Shown: one piece after another, positions 7,534 through 12,510 of the stretch | Layout of the letters: each line of letters begins with the position of its first letter | Position numbering within the stretch: position 1 is the first letter of the stretch | Source of the DNA: Bifidobacteriaceae bacterium NR021 | GTDB lineage: Bacteria; Actinomycetota; Actinomycetes; Actinomycetales; Bifidobacteriaceae | Direction of reading: 5' to 3' | Length of the DNA stretch: 12,510 nucleotides | NCBI GenBank assembly: GCA_003585845.1 | Contig: NQOP01000001.1 | Location: 24,170-36,679 of the forward strand | Program-made: the position numbers and the translations under genes | Notes under the pieces: model-generated | Database searches by the model: none | Told to the model about the DNA's origin: nothing | Seen by the model: the letters and a program-made list of their open reading frames with translations, nothing else

Positions 7534-8679
7534 ATGAATAATCCAGAAATTGAGCTTACCGAAGATGGGGTTCGGTGTTCAATTCGTGAGGCTCGCACAA
7601 TCGTTGTAAAAGTTGGCTCAAGCTCACTTACGAGTGCGTCCGGGCAGCTGGATGTGCAAAAGTTGCGCGCTCTTGTGATTGCAATAAGTCACGCGCAAAT
7701 GCAAGGCGCTCGCATTGTGCTTGTGTCTTCTGGCGCAATTGCAGCTGGATTTGGTTTGCTCGGCTTTAATGAGCGTCCTAAAGATGTGCCAACTCAGCAG
7801 GCAACGGCTTCAGTTGGTCAAGGATTGCTTATGGCTCAATACGAAGCAGCATTTTCGCAATTTGGTTTCAGAGTCGGACAAATGCTTCTTACGGCGGACG
7901 TTACTATTTCGCCGTCGCGCTACCGAAATGCGCAACGCACAATGCTACGTTTGCTTGAGCTTGGCGTAATCCCAATAGTAAACGAAAATGATGCACTTTC
8001 TAGCAACGAAATTCGATTTGGTGACAACGACCGTTTGGCGGCTCTTGTAGCAAATATTGTGCGAGCGGAAGCTCTTGTGTTGCTTACGGATGTGGATTCT
8101 CTTTATACTGCGCCGCCTAGTGAACCGGGTGCTAAACGTGTGAGTTTTGTGCCAGATGTGACGCGCGCGATTGAAGAAGTGAAAGTTGGCGCAAGCGTTT
8201 CGGGCGTAGGTACCGGTGGTATGGTAACGAAGATGGAAGCTGCGCATGTTGCTGCAGTTTCGGGAATTCCAACTGTGCTAACTTGCGCTGGAAATGCTGG
8301 TCCTGCACTGGCTGGAGATGCTGTTGGTACTGTGTTTGCACCGGTGCATACGCGCGATTCTTCAAGGCGACTTTGGATTGGTTTTGCTTCGCATCCGCAC
8401 GGAGTTTTGGTGGTTGATAATGGTGCTGCGAAGGCGGTTCGCGGAGGTCGCGCGAGCTTGCTTGCGGCTGGTATTGTTGGCGTGCGTGGCGAGTTTTCGG
8501 CGACGGATCCTGTGTGGATTGACGATGAGCAGGGTAACCATTTGGCTAAGGGTTTGGTTGCTTTTGACGCGGAGGAAATTCCGGAGATTATGGGGCGTAC
8601 GAGCGATGAGCTTGAAGAATCACTCGGCCGTCAGTATGCGCATCCGGTTGTGCACCGCGACAATCTCGTGCTTGTGTAA
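7534..8679 (+). CDS. proB: Glutamate 5-kinase
   Basis: ProB phosphorylates L-glutamate with ATP to give gamma-glutamyl phosphate, the first step of proline synthesis in the cytoplasm. The 381-residue chain has the amino-acid kinase fold with VVKVGSSS (K26 in the phosphate-binding segment), VSSGA at 64-68, NEND at 150-153, FGDND at 162-166 and GVGTGGMVTKMEAA. A C-terminal PUA domain, from about 285 onward, is usual for bacterial ProB. An upstream in-frame ATG at 7450 lies inside obgE. The start at 7534 is chosen because AAGGGG sits six bases before it and the length fits the family. It is translated just after obgE, probably from the same mRNA. proA, which supplies the next step, is not in this window. 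Confidence 0.95.
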   Translation: MNNPEIELTEDGVRCSIREARTIVVKVGSSSLTSASGQLDVQKLRALVIAISHAQMQGARIVLVSSGAIAAGFGLLGFNERPKDVPTQQATASVGQGLLMAQYEAAFSQFGFRVGQMLLTADVTISPSRYRNAQRTMLRLLELGVIPIVNENDALSSNEIRFGDNDRLAALVANIVRAEALVLLTDVDSLYTAPPSEPGAKRVSFVPDVTRAIEEVKVGASVSGVGTGGMVTKMEAAHVAAVSGIPTVLTCAGNAGPALAGDAVGTVFAPVHTRDSSRRLWIGFASHPHGVLVVDNGAAKAVRGGRASLLAAGIVGVRGEFSATDPVWIDDEQGNHLAKGLVAFDAEEIPEIMGRTSDELEESLGRQYAHPVVHRDNLVLV

Positions 8680-8697
8680 TTAGCTGCAGCTCCAAAT

Positions 8698-8734
8698 GTG
8701 CGCTCCGACCTGCTTGAGCGCAGCACAGCGCGCG
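8698..8734 (+). repeat. Dispersed 37-bp hairpin repeat, copy 2
   Basis: This is the partner of 31-67, identical at 33 of 37 bases, including the 7-bp hairpin arms TGCGCTC (8699-8705) and GAGCGCA (8716-8722). It starts 19 nt after the proB stop. It is directly preceded by GCTCCAAATGTG (8689-8700), the 12-bp word that opens each unit of the 53-bp array, so the repeat families share sequence. Confidence 0.75.
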
Positions 8735-8749
8735 CGAAAGCAACTCGGA

Positions 8750-8801
8750 GCGGAAACTCGCTTAGGTTGGAAGTCCAGTGGACTTCCAACGCGAGTTTCG
8801 C
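8750..8801. repeat. Long inverted repeat with a 23-bp stem
   Basis: A 12-bp perfect palindrome (GTTGGAAGTCCA, 8766-8777, and its complement, 8779-8790) with a one-base centre is extended outward. AAACTCGC (8754-8761) pairs with 8791-8798 and GCG (8750-8752) pairs with 8799-8801. Only a 4-nt and a 1-nt bulge, both on the left arm, interrupt the stem. No T-run follows. It may end or stabilise the obgE-proB mRNA, or may be an element fossil. Confidence 0.85.
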
Positions 8802-8840
8802 AAGCGATCGCGTAATCCGCGCGAGCGCCAACTGCACTAG

Positions 8841-8980
8841 TGTCTCAAAACAAGCAAAATGAGACACTCGCGCAGAACGACGACTGCACGGATGTCCTAA
8901 AACAGACAAACAGAGACAATAACGCAGTAACTCATCTGCACCAGTGTCTCAAAATGGGCAAAATGAGACACTCGCGCAGA
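8841..8980. repeat. 52-bp triple tandem repeat with 9-bp inverted repeats
   Basis: Three units begin at 8841, 8893 and 8945, exactly 52 bp apart, each preceded by a CTGCAC-containing word. Units one and three hold AGTGTCTCA and TGAGACACT, 9-bp perfect arms around 12-nt loops (8839-8868 and 8943-8972). They then share CGCGCAGAA. The middle unit is decayed and has lost most of the pairing. Two intact outer copies around a degenerate one is unusual for simple tandem duplication. Confidence 0.85.
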
Positions 8981-9032
8981 AAGCAAGTCATTGCGCGCTA
9001 CGCTTTAAGTGCGAAAGCAGGTCGTTGCGCAC
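8979..9032 (+). repeat. Diverged 20-bp direct repeat, 34-bp period
   Basis: GAAAGCAAGTCATTGCGCGC (8979-8998) and 9013-9032 agree at 17 of 20 positions. They close the intergenic repeat cluster on its right side. GCCGG (9036-9040) and CCGGC (9048-9052) then form a short inverted repeat. Confidence 0.6.
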
Positions 9033-9056
9033 GCGCCGGTTAAATTTCCGGCAGAT

Positions 9057-9084
9057 TTGTCGTTTCGCGGCTTAAGGTTACACT
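9057..9084 (+). promoter_or_regulatory. Promoter of the aminotransferase, possibly leaderless
   Basis: TTGTCG (9057-9062) and TACACT (9079-9084) are 16 bp apart, and each matches four of six consensus bases. The expected start point, 6-8 nt past the -10 box, falls on or next to the ATG at 9092. The only purine-rich stretch (AAGG, 9074-9077) is 14 nt from the ATG, too far for a normal Shine-Dalgarno. Confidence 0.5.
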
Positions 9085-9091
9085 GTAAATC

Positions 9092-10330
9092 ATGGCAGAG
9101 AATATTGCAGAAACTTCATCCTCAGAAAATTGGCGCGTATTAAGCGAGCGTATTAACCGAGTCGCTCCGAGTGCAACTTTGGCAGTAGACGGCAAGGCAA
9201 AAGCTATGAAAGCTGACGGCATTGACGTTGTAAGCTTTGGCGCAGGCGAGCCAGATTTTCCTACTCCTTCTTACATTGTTGATGCTGCAACACAAGCTTG
9301 CAAAGACCCGTGCAACTATCGTTATACTGCTACGGCAGGTTTGCCAGAGCTTAGGGATGCGATTGCGCGCAAAGTGCAGCGAGATTCCGGCTACGAAATT
9401 TCCCCAAATCAAGTCGTAGTTACAAACGGCGGAAAGCAAGCTGTGTACGAAGCTTGCCAAATTCTTTTAGATGATGGCGACGAAGTTATTATTCCAGCTC
9501 CGTATTGGACGAGTTATCCGGAAGCAGTAAAGCTTGCAGGCGGCGTGCCTGTGCCGGTTTTGGCAGGTGCGGATCGCGGTTTTGAGCCAGATATTGAGGC
9601 AATTGAGTCCGCTCGCACTTCACGCACGCGCGCAATTATCGTAACTTCGCCTTCGAATCCTACGGGTGCTATTTGGAGCGCGCAAACTATTCGCGCAATC
9701 GGCGAGTGGGCTGTAAAACACAATATTTGGGTTATTTCTGACGAGATTTACGAGCACTTGCATTACGACGGCATTTCGACTTCGTATATTGGTGTCGAGG
9801 TGCCGGAAATTCGCGAGCAGCTGTTGATTTTGAATGGTGTTGCGAAAACTTACGCCATGCCTGGCTGGCGTGTTGGCTGGATGGTGGCACCAGAAGATGT
9901 TGCTAAAGCTGCAATTAAGCTTCAAAGCCATATGACTTCTAATGTTTCTAATATTTCGCAACGTGCAGCAATTGCTGCAGTCGGCGGTTCGCTGGACGTG
10001 GTTGCCACTATGCGTGAGGCTTTTGATGCTCGACGCAAAGCGATTGTGGAAGCGTTGAACAATATTGACGGCGTTACTTGCCCTCTTCCTCACGGCGCTT
10101 TTTACGCGTTTGCTAACGTTGAAGCGCTGCTTGAGCGTCCGCTTGGCGAGAAGCGCGAAGTGCCGCATACTTCTTCTCGATTTGCTGAAATGTTGCTTGA
10201 CGAAGCGCATGTTGCTGCGGTTCCGGGAGAAGCTTTTGGTGCTCCTGGCTATTTGCGATTCTCTTGCGCTCTTGCTGACGACCAGCTTGCTGAGGGCATG
10301 CGTCGCATGAAGAAGTGGGTTGAAGCTTAA
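9092..10330 (+). CDS. PLP-dependent class I aminotransferase, probable aspartate aminotransferase
   Basis: This cytoplasmic fold-type I aminotransferase of 412 residues most likely interconverts aspartate and 2-oxoglutarate with oxaloacetate and glutamate. All key residues are visible: SPSNPTG with N189, D217 in VISDEIYE (pyridine nitrogen), Y220, the Schiff-base lysine K252 in GVAKTYAMPGWRVGW, and the carboxylate-binding R389 in YLRFSCA. The pattern fits the prokaryotic Ib subgroup of aspartate aminotransferases. Close relatives act on aromatic amino acids, alanine or prephenate, so the substrate is less certain than the family. The ATG at 9092 fits the expected N-terminus (RINRVAPSATLAVDGKAKAM). 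The gene is probably transcribed alone, between the repeat cluster and a hairpin at its stop codon. Confidence 0.9.
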   Translation: MAENIAETSSSENWRVLSERINRVAPSATLAVDGKAKAMKADGIDVVSFGAGEPDFPTPSYIVDAATQACKDPCNYRYTATAGLPELRDAIARKVQRDSGYEISPNQVVVTNGGKQAVYEACQILLDDGDEVIIPAPYWTSYPEAVKLAGGVPVPVLAGADRGFEPDIEAIESARTSRTRAIIVTSPSNPTGAIWSAQTIRAIGEWAVKHNIWVISDEIYEHLHYDGISTSYIGVEVPEIREQLLILNGVAKTYAMPGWRVGWMVAPEDVAKAAIKLQSHMTSNVSNISQRAAIAAVGGSLDVVATMREAFDARRKAIVEALNNIDGVTCPLPHGAFYAFANVEALLERPLGEKREVPHTSSRFAEMLLDEAHVAAVPGEAFGAPGYLRFSCALADDQLAEGMRRMKKWVEA

Positions 10331-10363
10331 GCAAGTATTTATTGCAAAATAAGAACTTGCTTA
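10328..10363. terminator. Hairpin at the aminotransferase stop codon
   Basis: TAAGCAAGT (10328-10336), which includes the TAA stop, is perfectly complementary to ACTTGCTTA (10355-10363). An inner ATTT/AAAT pair can extend it. No T-run follows, so it may protect or trim the mRNA 3' end rather than terminate by itself. Confidence 0.4.
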
Positions 10364-10368
10364 CCATT

Positions 10369-10386
10369 GCAAAATGCGACACTCGC
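10369..10386 (+). repeat. Isolated half-copy of the 52-bp repeat
   Basis: This 18-bp word agrees at 17 of 18 positions with the right half of the 52-bp unit (GCAAAATGAGACACTCGC at 8855-8872). The left half is missing, so the hairpin cannot form. It lies upstream of the tRNA-Trp promoter. Confidence 0.6.
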
Positions 10387-10443
10387 TTTTGTGTGATGAT
10401 ATAACGAAATCATGCCCATGAGATAGTATGTCTATCTGGCGGT

Positions 10444-10472
10444 TTGCTATTTCGTCCCTTTTGGGGTATGAT
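10444..10472 (+). promoter_or_regulatory. Promoter of tRNA-Trp, secE and nusG
   Basis: TTGCTA (10444-10449), a 17-bp spacer and TATGAT (10467-10472) form a good vegetative promoter. Transcription would start near 10479, about 9 nt before the tRNA. A small hairpin, AGATAG/CTATCT (10421-10437), lies just upstream. Confidence 0.7.
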
Positions 10473-10487
10473 GAGCAAGTTCACCTT

Positions 10488-10563
10488 AGGGATGTGGCGC
10501 AATTGGTAGCGCAACGGTCTCCAAAACCGTAGGTTGTGGGTTCGAGTCCCGCCGTCCCTGCCA
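10488..10563 (+). tRNA. tRNA-Trp (anticodon CCA)
   Basis: A full cloverleaf of 76 nt including the encoded CCA end (10561-10563). The acceptor stem AGGGATG (10488-10494) pairs with CGTCCCT (10553-10559) with one G-T pair. The anticodon stem ACGGT/ACCGT frames the loop CTCCAAA with anticodon CCA at 10521-10523. The T arm has GTGGG, TTCGAGT, CCCGC. The discriminator is G, as expected for bacterial tRNA-Trp. No terminator separates it from secE 36 nt downstream, so it is probably cut from a shared transcript, an arrangement common in actinobacteria. Confidence 0.97.
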
Positions 10564-10599
10564 GTTTTTTGTTCAAGTTTTTACACGAAGGATTCAAGC

Positions 10600-10827
10600 A
10601 TGGCGCAGGCACGCAGTACTAAGAAAGCAGTAAAGCATAACTTGTTCGTGCGTATTGGCATGTTCGTTAAGCAAACTATTGACGAGACGCGCAAGGTTAT
10701 TGCACCTCATGGCAAAGAGTTGTTTGCTTGGTCGTCTGCAGTTTTCATATTTGTTGTATTTTTGATGGCTTTCGTCACCTGCATGGACTTCGGTTTGGGT
10801 AAGTCCGTAATGTGGCTGTTCGGCTGA
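10600..10827 (+). CDS. secE: Preprotein translocase subunit SecE
   Basis: SecE clamps SecY in the inner-membrane protein-export channel. This is the short, single-span form: 75 residues with a basic cytoplasmic N-terminus, the conserved amphipathic segment FVKQTIDETRKVIAPHGKEL and one membrane span at about 41-62. A longer open frame begins at 10534 inside the tRNA. The ATG at 10600 is correct because AAGGA (10588-10592) lies seven bases before it. nusG starts 41 nt after the stop, in the usual secE-nusG order. Confidence 0.95.
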   Translation: MAQARSTKKAVKHNLFVRIGMFVKQTIDETRKVIAPHGKELFAWSSAVFIFVVFLMAFVTCMDFGLGKSVMWLFG

Positions 10828-10851
10828 GTTGAAATTGGCTGAGTTGAAATT
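10822..10851 (+). repeat. 15-bp tandem duplication across the secE stop codon
   Basis: Two exact 15-bp copies of GGCTGAGTTGAAATT lie back to back (10822-10836 and 10837-10851). The first contains the last codon and TGA stop of secE. The duplication increases the secE-nusG spacing without altering either protein. Confidence 0.9.
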
Positions 10852-10868
10852 TTGAAGGTGTATGCAAG

Positions 10869-11744
10869 ATGACTGATGAATTCAATCTCGAAGAAGCAAG
10901 TGAAGCTGATGAGGCTTTTGCTTCTCATGATGCTGACGAAGCAAACGAATCAGCTGTGAATGATGAAGCTGATGCTTCTAGCGAGTCTGTTGAAGCTGAT
11001 GTGGATGAGGAATCTGCTGATGTTGTAGCTGTTGTAGCTGATGGCGCTGCTGCTGACAGTGCTGTAGCTGACAGTGTTGCTGATGAAGCTGGCGATGCTG
11101 GCGAAACTAGCGAAGCTGACCCAACTGATGCCGGCGCAATCGCTGTAGCAGAATTTTCTAAGAAACTTCGCACTTTGGAAGGCAAGTGGTACGTTCTTCA
11201 CACGTATTCTGGTTACGAAAAGCGCGTGAAAACTAACGTTGAATCCCGCGTGCAGAACTTTGGTTTGGAAGATAAAATTTTCCAAATTGAAGTTCCTATG
11301 GAAGAAGTCGAGAAGCATACGGAAAAGGGTAAGAAGGTTATTACCCGCGTGCGTGTGCCAGGCTATGTATTGATTCGCATGTGGCCGGATGAGAACGCTC
11401 GCCGCATTGTGCGCGAGACCGAGGGCGTGACTGGTTTCGTTGGTCCTTCTAGAGAGCCTGCACCATTGAGCCGCAAGGAAGTTGTGGCAATGATGGCTCC
11501 TATGATCGCTTCCGAAGCTTTGAAGAATGCTGGCGATAAGCCGGCTGCAGCACGTAAGCGTAAGGTTGAGGTTGCTTACAAGGTTGGCGATCAGGTAACA
11601 GTTACAGATGGTCCATTCTCGACGATGGCTGCTGTGGTTTCGGATGTGGAGCCTACAACTCAGAAGCTTACAGTGTTGGTTTCCATCTTTGGTCGTGAAA
11701 CTCCTGTGGAGCTTGGATTTAACCAAGTGGAGCCGATTGTTTGA
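10869..11744 (+). CDS. nusG: Transcription termination/antitermination protein NusG
   Basis: NusG binds the RNA polymerase clamp, affects pausing and links it to Rho or the ribosome. The NGN domain starts at K106 ([15 protein letters not shown]) and includes [12 protein letters not shown] and GVTGFVGPS. The KOW domain spans 237-291 ([17 protein letters not shown] to the end). Residues 1-100 are an acidic Ala/Asp/Glu extension encoded by many GCTGA-type words. Such extensions are common in actinobacterial NusG, and the E. coli protein is only 181 residues. GAAGG ends ten bases before the ATG, a slightly long spacing. It is the last gene of the tRNA-Trp-secE-nusG unit and is followed by a terminator. 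Confidence 0.96.
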   Translation: MTDEFNLEEASEADEAFASHDADEANESAVNDEADASSESVEADVDEESADVVAVVADGAAADSAVADSVADEAGDAGETSEADPTDAGAIAVAEFSKKLRTLEGKWYVLHTYSGYEKRVKTNVESRVQNFGLEDKIFQIEVPMEEVEKHTEKGKKVITRVRVPGYVLIRMWPDENARRIVRETEGVTGFVGPSREPAPLSRKEVVAMMAPMIASEALKNAGDKPAAARKRKVEVAYKVGDQVTVTDGPFSTMAAVVSDVEPTTQKLTVLVSIFGRETPVELGFNQVEPIV

Positions 11745-11800
11745 GCTGAAAGCCTAAGCTTTTGTAGCTAGTTTTTGTAGCTAGCTTTTGTAGATTTTAC

Positions 11801-11832
11801 AAACCGGGGTGCGTATTGCACTCCGGTTTTTT
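11801..11832 (+). terminator. Intrinsic terminator after nusG
   Basis: AAACCGGGGTGC (11801-11812) pairs with 11818-11829 over 12 bp with one G-T pair and a GTATT loop, followed by a run of six T (11827-11832). A GTAGCTAG-containing short tandem (about 11763-11785) lies between the nusG stop and the hairpin. Confidence 0.93.
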
Positions 11833-11998
11833 GTTTAGTTTTGGTTTTTGGTTTTTGGTTTTGCTTGGTTTTTCGTTTTAGTTAGTTCGCTTATTTACTA
11901 CGACACGCCGTAAAATTTGGAAATAATCCTAAATTTTCTTGCAATTATCGTGCTTTTATCAATCTAAATAATAAATATTTCTAAATATCTAGTTTTGC
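11833..11998. other. T/G-rich and AT-rich intergenic DNA without a gene
   Basis: The left part is low-complexity, built from GGTTTTT-like words. The right part (about 11920-11998) is strongly AT-rich with A/T tracts just upstream of the poly-G promoter, where it could act as an UP-type or bendable element. No open frame with a ribosome binding site is seen. Confidence 0.5.
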
Positions 11999-12028
11999 TT
12001 GCAAATAGGCATGGGGGGGGGGTATAGT
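11999..12028 (+). promoter_or_regulatory. Promoter with a ten-G tract in its spacer, candidate phase-variable switch
   Basis: TTGCAA (11999-12004) and TATAGT (12023-12028) are separated by 18 bp, and the last ten bases of that spacer (12013-12022) are all G. Homopolymers of this length change size by slipped-strand mispairing, which would move the spacer around the 17-bp optimum and so raise or lower transcription. The -10 box is strong and no other good promoter is closer to the gene, apart from a weak TATGAT at 12134-12139. The 5' leader of about 130 nt contains two GAATTTTAGC copies (12061-12070 and 12073-12082). Confidence 0.65.
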
Positions 12029-12168
12029 GCTGAGTGTTTGAGAAGAGCGTTTTTAGCAGAGAATTTTAGCGAGAATTTTAGCAGAGTGTTTTGCAGGGAA
12101 TTCGAGTTTTTAGTGCCGTTGTAATAACGACATTATGATATAAGAGGGCGAATTAGGGGTAGGTGTAT

Positions 12169-12510
12169 ATGTTTAATTCGCATATATTTAGCCGTTTCCT
12201 TCGACTAGTGCGCTCAATTCGCCGTTCATTATTTGCTTTTTTCGTGGCGATTGCAATGTTGCTTGCTACATTTGTGATTGCTCCAACTTCTGCTTTAAGC
12301 GCTGGTGAGAATACTGGTGCTAATACTGCTTCTACTGAGAAGGCTGAGGGCGCGAAGGCTGGTTCTACTAAGAGTGATGTTGAGCAGCAGCAGCCTGATC
12401 AGAGTGAATCTAATAATAATACTGAGCCTAATAAGAAAGATACTGGCTCTTCTGATACTTTAAAGAATAATAATAAGGAATCGAAGTCTGTTGAAAAGCA
12501 GCAGAATGCT
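12169..12510 (+). CDS. Secreted low-complexity protein, N-terminal part (runs off the window)
   Basis: This frame is open for 114 codons to the end of the window. The first 20 residues are basic (SRFLRLVRSIRRS), followed by the hydrophobic core LFAFFVAIAMLLATFVI. A likely signal peptidase I site comes after APTSALSA, near residue 45. The exported part so far is polar and low-complexity, rich in Asn, Lys, Ser, Glu, Gln and Thr, with Asn runs and QQQ. That is typical of the linker at the start of a large cell-surface or cell-wall protein. AGGGG (12155-12159) lies nine bases before the ATG, and GTG at 12163 is an unlikely alternative start. No family can be assigned without the rest of the gene. 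Confidence 0.8.
   Translation, partial: MFNSHIFSRFLRLVRSIRRSLFAFFVAIAMLLATFVIAPTSALSAGENTGANTASTEKAEGAKAGSTKSDVEQQQPDQSESNNNTEPNKKDTGSSDTLKNNNKESKSVEKQQNA

Noticed and set aside
8841..8980. CRISPR array
   Set aside because: The middle unit is degenerate along its full length and conserved words lie in the would-be spacers. The 9-bp arms with 12-nt loops resemble a hairpin element rather than CRISPR repeats.
8840..9043. Small coding sequence on the plus strand
   Set aside because: It is made of the 52-bp repeat read through, has no ribosome binding site and yields a repetitive peptide.
10534..10599. Extended N-terminus of SecE
   Set aside because: It would be encoded by the T arm of tRNA-Trp and the leader; the start at 10600 has a clear AAGGA.
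10950..11726. Long minus-strand ORF opposite nusG
   Set aside because: It is the antisense shadow of a well-supported nusG and has no promoter or ribosome binding site.
12134..12139. TATGAT as the main promoter of the secreted-protein gene
   Set aside because: No acceptable -35 box lies 16-18 bp upstream, whereas TTGCAA and TATAGT around the G tract form a full promoter; it could still be a minor start.

Overview
This looks like a Bifidobacteriaceae chromosome, most likely Gardnerella. The reasons are the moderately low GC content, a bifidobacterial-style housekeeping gene order (RNase E/G, rplU-rpmA, obgE-proB, aminotransferase, tRNA-Trp-secE-nusG), and actinobacterial traits such as an RNase E with long extensions on both sides and a NusG with an acidic N-terminal extension. 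The genus is inferred from gene content and composition, not from a database match.

Layout. 1-1034: the 3' end of a dispersed hairpin repeat, then a minus-strand AEC-family permease. 1035-1424: a divergent intergenic region whose rne-proximal half is GC-rich and full of short hairpins, possibly a structured 5' leader. 1425-4778: a 1117-residue RNase E/G with a repeat-rich, Arg/Asp/Ser-rich N-terminal half and an acidic, repeat-rich C-terminal tail. 4779-4952: a perfect 17-nt palindrome, a promoter and a leader hairpin for the L21-L27 operon (rplU, rpmA), which ends in a clear intrinsic terminator. 5594-5825: a 53-bp tandem repeat array. 5826-8679: obgE and proB as a two-gene operon. 8680-9091: a second intergenic repeat cluster, with a dispersed hairpin repeat, a 23-bp-stem inverted repeat and a 52-bp triple tandem. 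9092-10330: a class I aminotransferase that may be read from a leaderless mRNA. 10444-11744: promoter, tRNA-Trp, secE and nusG as one transcription unit, closed by an intrinsic terminator at 11801-11832. 11833-12168: AT-rich and T/G-rich DNA leading to a promoter whose spacer holds a run of ten G. 12169-12510: the start of a secreted protein that runs off the window.

How it fits together. Most genes serve core information processing: mRNA decay (RNase E/G), ribosome proteins (L21, L27), ribosome assembly (Obg), transcription elongation (NusG), protein export (SecE), plus proline and amino-acid metabolism (ProB, aminotransferase). The unusual material lies between the genes and at the right edge. 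There are two arrays of hairpin-forming repeats with nearly the same period. There is also a poly-G tract placed between the -35 and -10 boxes of a gene for an exported, low-complexity protein, which is the expected design of a phase-variable surface factor. This is the most interesting signal in the window. It also sits where many related genomes would be expected to carry rplK-rplA.
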